From contig JAPZRO010000003.1 of NCBI GenBank assembly GCA_027531395.1, positions 310,001 to 374,000 of the forward strand: DNA of 64,000 bases. Direction: 5' to 3'. A program made the position numbers and the translations under genes. Position 1 is the first letter of the stretch. Each line of letters begins with the position of its first letter. The notes under the pieces were generated by a model, which was not told the DNA's origin, made no database searches, and saw nothing but the letters and a program-made list of their open reading frames with translations. This DNA is from Porphyrobacter sp. (GTDB taxonomy: Bacteria; Pseudomonadota; Alphaproteobacteria; Sphingomonadales; Sphingomonadaceae). Shown here one piece after another: positions 62,867 through 64,000 of the stretch.

Positions 62867-64000
62867 TTACCCGTAGAACTCAACGCGCAGGTGATCGTCG
62901 AGCGCGGGGGCGTGGAAGGCGAGCGATGCGGGGTTGATCGCCCCGGGCATGGCGGCATCGGCCCCCGAAAGACCCGCGCGGCCGAGCCCGCTCGCCTCGG
63001 CAAAGTCGACCTGCTCCTGCAGCGCCGCCTCGCCGCTGCGCGGCGCGGTGAACCAGCCCGCATATGTTTCCGGTCCGAAACCATTGGCGGTGAGGTAGTC
63101 GATCACTTCCTGCTGGCTCTGGTAGTTCGCATAGCGGATGTTCCCGTCCGCGTGCATCAGCGCCCGCAGATAGGCCGTGCCATCGGTCAGCGCGAAGTAG
63201 ACCTCGTGGATGCCGTCGCGGTTGTAGTCGTTGGCACCCAGCACGCGGTTGATGTTCTCGATCCTGAGGTCGTTCTGGAACCGACGTTGGCTGTCCTGAT
63301 CGCTGCCGGCCTGCACGATCCCGGCCTCGACCAGCGGGTCGATATAGATGCCGGCCACGCGCGTCTCGCCGGCCCAGCCGTGGTCGGAGAAATACACCAA
63401 GCCGTCAGGAGCAGTCCCGACCGTGGCGAAGCGGCCGATCTCGCGGTTGACGAGGATCTGGTCGACATCGCCGTCGCCGTTGACGTCGGCCTGCCCGATC
63501 CGCAGCCAGCCGCCGTTTCCGCCCAGAGCATTGCCGTCGAAGTCGCGGATCGCATTCATCGCCGACTGATAGACGGTGCGGTCGGGGGTGTTGAAGTTGA
63601 CCGTCACTCCGGTCCCGGGCCGCAGGCGCAGGGTCTGGTCGTCGAACTGCAGGAACTCGATCGCGGTGAGCGTGTCGGTCCCGTCCGCCCCTACCACGCG
63701 GAAGACGCCGGTCGCGGTCTGGGTCACAGTGTAGGCCGAGCGCAGACCGCGCACCACCGCCGTGTCGACGTTCGAGCCACCATTGAGGATGTCGTTGCCC
63801 AGCCCGCCGATCAACCGGTCCGCCCCGTCGCCGCCATTGATCGTGTCCGCCCCGCCCTCGCCCGACAACACGTTGTTGCCGGCATTGCCGACAATCAGGT
63901 TGGCCAGCCCGTTGCCGGTCGCCGAAAGGTCGGACCCGCCGAGCAGGCGCAGGTTCTCGAAATTGCTGCGCAAGGTGTAGGTGACGGTGCTTTCGACCGT
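62867..64000 (-). CDS. RTX (hemolysin-type calcium-binding) repeat protein, partial
   Basis: The frame runs open through the right window edge, so only the C-terminal 377 residues are seen. RTX nonapeptides ('GEGGADTINGGDGADRLIGG', 'GLGNDILNGG') form a short calcium beta-roll. A region with EF-hand-like loops follows ('DVNGDGDVD', 'DYNRDGIHE') and a C-terminus 'DDHLRVEFYG' suited to type I secretion. It is probably a secreted calcium-dependent adhesin, enzyme or surface protein. It is in the same direction as, and upstream of, the polysaccharide export operon; a matching type I exporter is not in the window. Confidence 0.9.
   Translation of the reverse strand, partial: TVESTVTYTLRSNFENLRLLGGSDLSATGNGLANLIVGNAGNNVLSGEGGADTINGGDGADRLIGGLGNDILNGGSNVDTAVVRGLRSAYTVTQTATGVFRVVGADGTDTLTAIEFLQFDDQTLRLRPGTGVTVNFNTPDRTVYQSAMNAIRDFDGNALGGNGGWLRIGQADVNGDGDVDQILVNREIGRFATVGTAPDGLVYFSDHGWAGETRVAGIYIDPLVEAGIVQAGSDQDSQRRFQNDLRIENINRVLGANDYNRDGIHEVYFALTDGTAYLRALMHADGNIRYANYQSQQEVIDYLTANGFGPETYAGWFTAPRSGEAALQEQVDFAEASGLGRAGLSGADAAMPGAINPASLAFHAPALDDHLRVEFYG

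Noticed and set aside
62806-62868. Inverted pair AAGGGCGGG/CCCGCCCTT flanking the end of the RTX gene
   Set aside because: The arms are 45 bases apart with no supporting inner pairing or T-tract, so I do not call a terminator.

Overview
The window looks like a chromosomal stretch of a GC-rich alphaproteobacterium, most likely Sphingomonadales and probably the Erythrobacter/Porphyrobacter group. The reasons are the high GC content, a DUF1153/SciP-type CtrA inhibitor, a DUF3035 (BamF-type) lipoprotein, RlmJ, etfBA, and interspersed palindromic repeats of the kind common in sphingomonads. The assignment is inferred from gene content and protein style, not from a search. I see no insertion sequence, prophage, CRISPR array, rRNA or origin. 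One tRNA is present. No gene-free stretch exceeds about 260 bases; the longest is the divergent control region 53164-53420.

Region 1 (1-14.3 kb) is an accessory catabolic block. It holds short-chain dehydrogenases, a ThuA-like protein, an acyl-CoA dehydrogenase, a DECR1-like 2,4-dienoyl-CoA reductase, an acyl-CoA synthetase, a LuxR-type regulator, two VOC proteins, a Rieske oxygenase alpha subunit, a TIM-barrel isomerase, an NmrA-like protein, an NTF2-like protein, and a 2-oxoacid dehydrogenase E1 alpha/beta pair with a free-standing lipoyl domain. Together they suggest oxygenation, ring or side-chain processing, CoA activation and beta-oxidation of an unknown, perhaps aromatic or terpenoid, compound.

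Region 2 (14.4-36.5 kb) is mostly housekeeping. It contains a pseudouridine synthase and rlmJ, an exported TPR-CHAT protein, tRNA-Thr(GGT), and a tightly overlapped gpmA-purE-purK-folA-ribF run followed by ileS-lspA-DUF3035. After these come a CorC/HlyC-like protein, an OmpA-type lipoprotein, a CysQ-like phosphatase, sucC (without sucD), etfBA, a TonB-C protein and DUF445.

Region 3 (36.5-49.2 kb) holds an RND pump with its adaptor, a GlsB-type membrane protein, sciP with a coupled unknown gene, mnmA, a serine hydrolase, a PhzF-like protein, pdxH, a DnaJ-like co-chaperone and a BrkB/YihY protein.

Region 4 (49.2-64 kb) starts with fabI and becomes an envelope locus. Inositol-3-phosphate synthase, a CTP:inositol-1-phosphate cytidylyltransferase-like protein and two CDP-alcohol phosphotransferases (one with the DIPPS signature) surround a glycosyltransferase. 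They abut a minus-strand polysaccharide export operon: glycosyltransferase, KpsE-like, KpsM-like, KpsT-like, methyltransferase, glycosyltransferase, Wza-like. The window ends in a truncated RTX protein. The most interesting hypothesis is that CDP-inositol made here feeds an inositol-phosphodiester lipid, solute or polymer decoration linked to this ABC-exported glycan.
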